Shown one piece after another: positions 6,127 through 6,549 of a stretch of 6,549 bases of DNA. The DNA is from CTSoil-075 sp964292325 (GTDB lineage: Bacteria > Bacillota > Negativicutes > DSM-13327): NCBI GenBank assembly GCA_964292325.1, contig CAXYVG010000153.1:1-6549 (forward strand), in the 5' to 3' direction. The notes under the pieces were generated by a model. The model did not search any database, was not told the origin of the DNA, and saw only the letters and a list, made by a program, of their open reading frames with translations. Positions within the stretch are counted from its first letter, which is position 1. Every line of letters begins with the position of its first letter. Made by a program: the position numbers and the translations under genes.

Positions 6127-6549
6127 TTACTCTGCAATCTCAGTTTCCACTATTGGTTTTGGAATGCTACCGCCATAAATATCACGATAATCATTTTTTT
6201 CTTCATTATCTTTGTTATTAACGCGAACACGTTCTACTTTATATTTATCAGTATCATTGCCAGAGATGCGATCCACACGAATTCGATCTAAACGAATTTG
6301 ACGAAGTTCTGGTTCATATTCATTCATTGCCCGATCCATATTTTCATCTACAGGGGCTCCATTTTTAAGAGCACGATAGATAATAGCTGCAAATTCATAA
6401 CGTGTCATCGTGCGATCACCAGCAAAGGTTCCATCTGGATAACCTTCTACAAGACCATTTCCAGCAAGCGTTGCTACATAATTATAAGCCCAATGATTGT
6501 CTGGAACATCAGGGAAATCTTTTCTCTTATTCATATCTAAAATACCTAG
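6127..6549 (-). CDS. SLH-domain protein, 5' end outside the window
   Basis: The visible part contains one S-layer homology domain (DFPDVPDNHWAYNYVATLAG, then GYPDGTF and the TRYE motif). It is followed by about 85 charged, basic/acidic residues with RLDRIRVDRI and YKVERVRVNN segments and no membrane segment. SLH domains anchor proteins to the cell wall or its attached polymers. In Negativicutes they tie outer-membrane proteins to peptidoglycan. An ATG exists at 6534, but it has no good Shine-Dalgarno and no signal peptide follows it. The frame also stays open to the window edge (LGILD before the ATG), so the gene probably starts further upstream and this is the C-terminal SLH of a larger exported protein. 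OmpM-type porins carry SLH at the N-terminus followed by a barrel, which does not fit. It ends at a strong terminator and is independent of the cas operon. Confidence 0.75.
   Translation of the reverse strand, partial: LGILDMNKRKDFPDVPDNHWAYNYVATLAGNGLVEGYPDGTFAGDRTMTRYEFAAIIYRALKNGAPVDENMDRAMNEYEPELRQIRLDRIRVDRISGNDTDKYKVERVRVNNKDNEEKNDYRDIYGGSIPKPIVETEIAE

Noticed and set aside
6298..6540. Plus-strand 80-aa frame opposite the SLH gene
   Set aside because: The minus strand gives a clear SLH domain. The plus-strand peptide shows no family features.

Overview
The window carries a nearly complete type V-A (Cas12a) CRISPR-Cas locus on the minus strand. In transcription order it reads cas12a (5375-1899), a cut-down cas4 (1871-1479), cas1 (1489-518), cas2 (531-259), a leader of about 130 bp (258-127), and the leader-proximal end of the CRISPR array (126-1), which leaves the window at base 1. 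The genes are packed as one operon: cas4/cas1 overlap by 11 bp, cas1/cas2 overlap by 14 bp, and only 27 bp separate the cas12a stop from the cas4 ATG. Cas12a is the effector. It matures its own crRNAs and cuts DNA with a single RuvC site. Cas1, Cas2 and, in intact systems, Cas4 acquire new spacers next to the leader.

Upstream of cas12a lies a stretch of about 620 bp (5400-6022) with no intact gene. Its cas12a-proximal part holds a possible promoter and a 9-bp inverted repeat in what would be the cas12a 5' UTR. Its middle holds a plus-strand remnant of an IS256/mutator-type transposase, followed by degenerate sequence. A strong bidirectional hairpin terminator (6023-6059) separates this from a minus-strand SLH-domain protein gene that runs off the right edge (6549-6127).

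The AT-rich composition, the SLH domain (HWAY, GYPDGTF, TRYE) and the type V-A locus fit a Firmicute of the Negativicutes type, for example a Veillonella relative. This is an inference from protein character, not a proven assignment.

Three things stand out. First, Cas4 lacks its N-terminal third, including the first iron-sulfur cysteine, and its remaining codons follow the cas12a stop codon in the same reading frame, so a single TAA separates Cas12a from the Cas4 core. Second, a degenerate, inverted copy of the CRISPR repeat (24 of 36 bases, with an exact 11-base block) lies across the cas2 stop codon, so the leader is flanked by 11-bp inverted repeats and the operon mRNA carries an anti-repeat. 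Third, the leader contains overlapping, mutually exclusive inverted repeats. Cas12a is also compact (1158 aa) and lacks the usual HPA-type segment of the crRNA-processing site.
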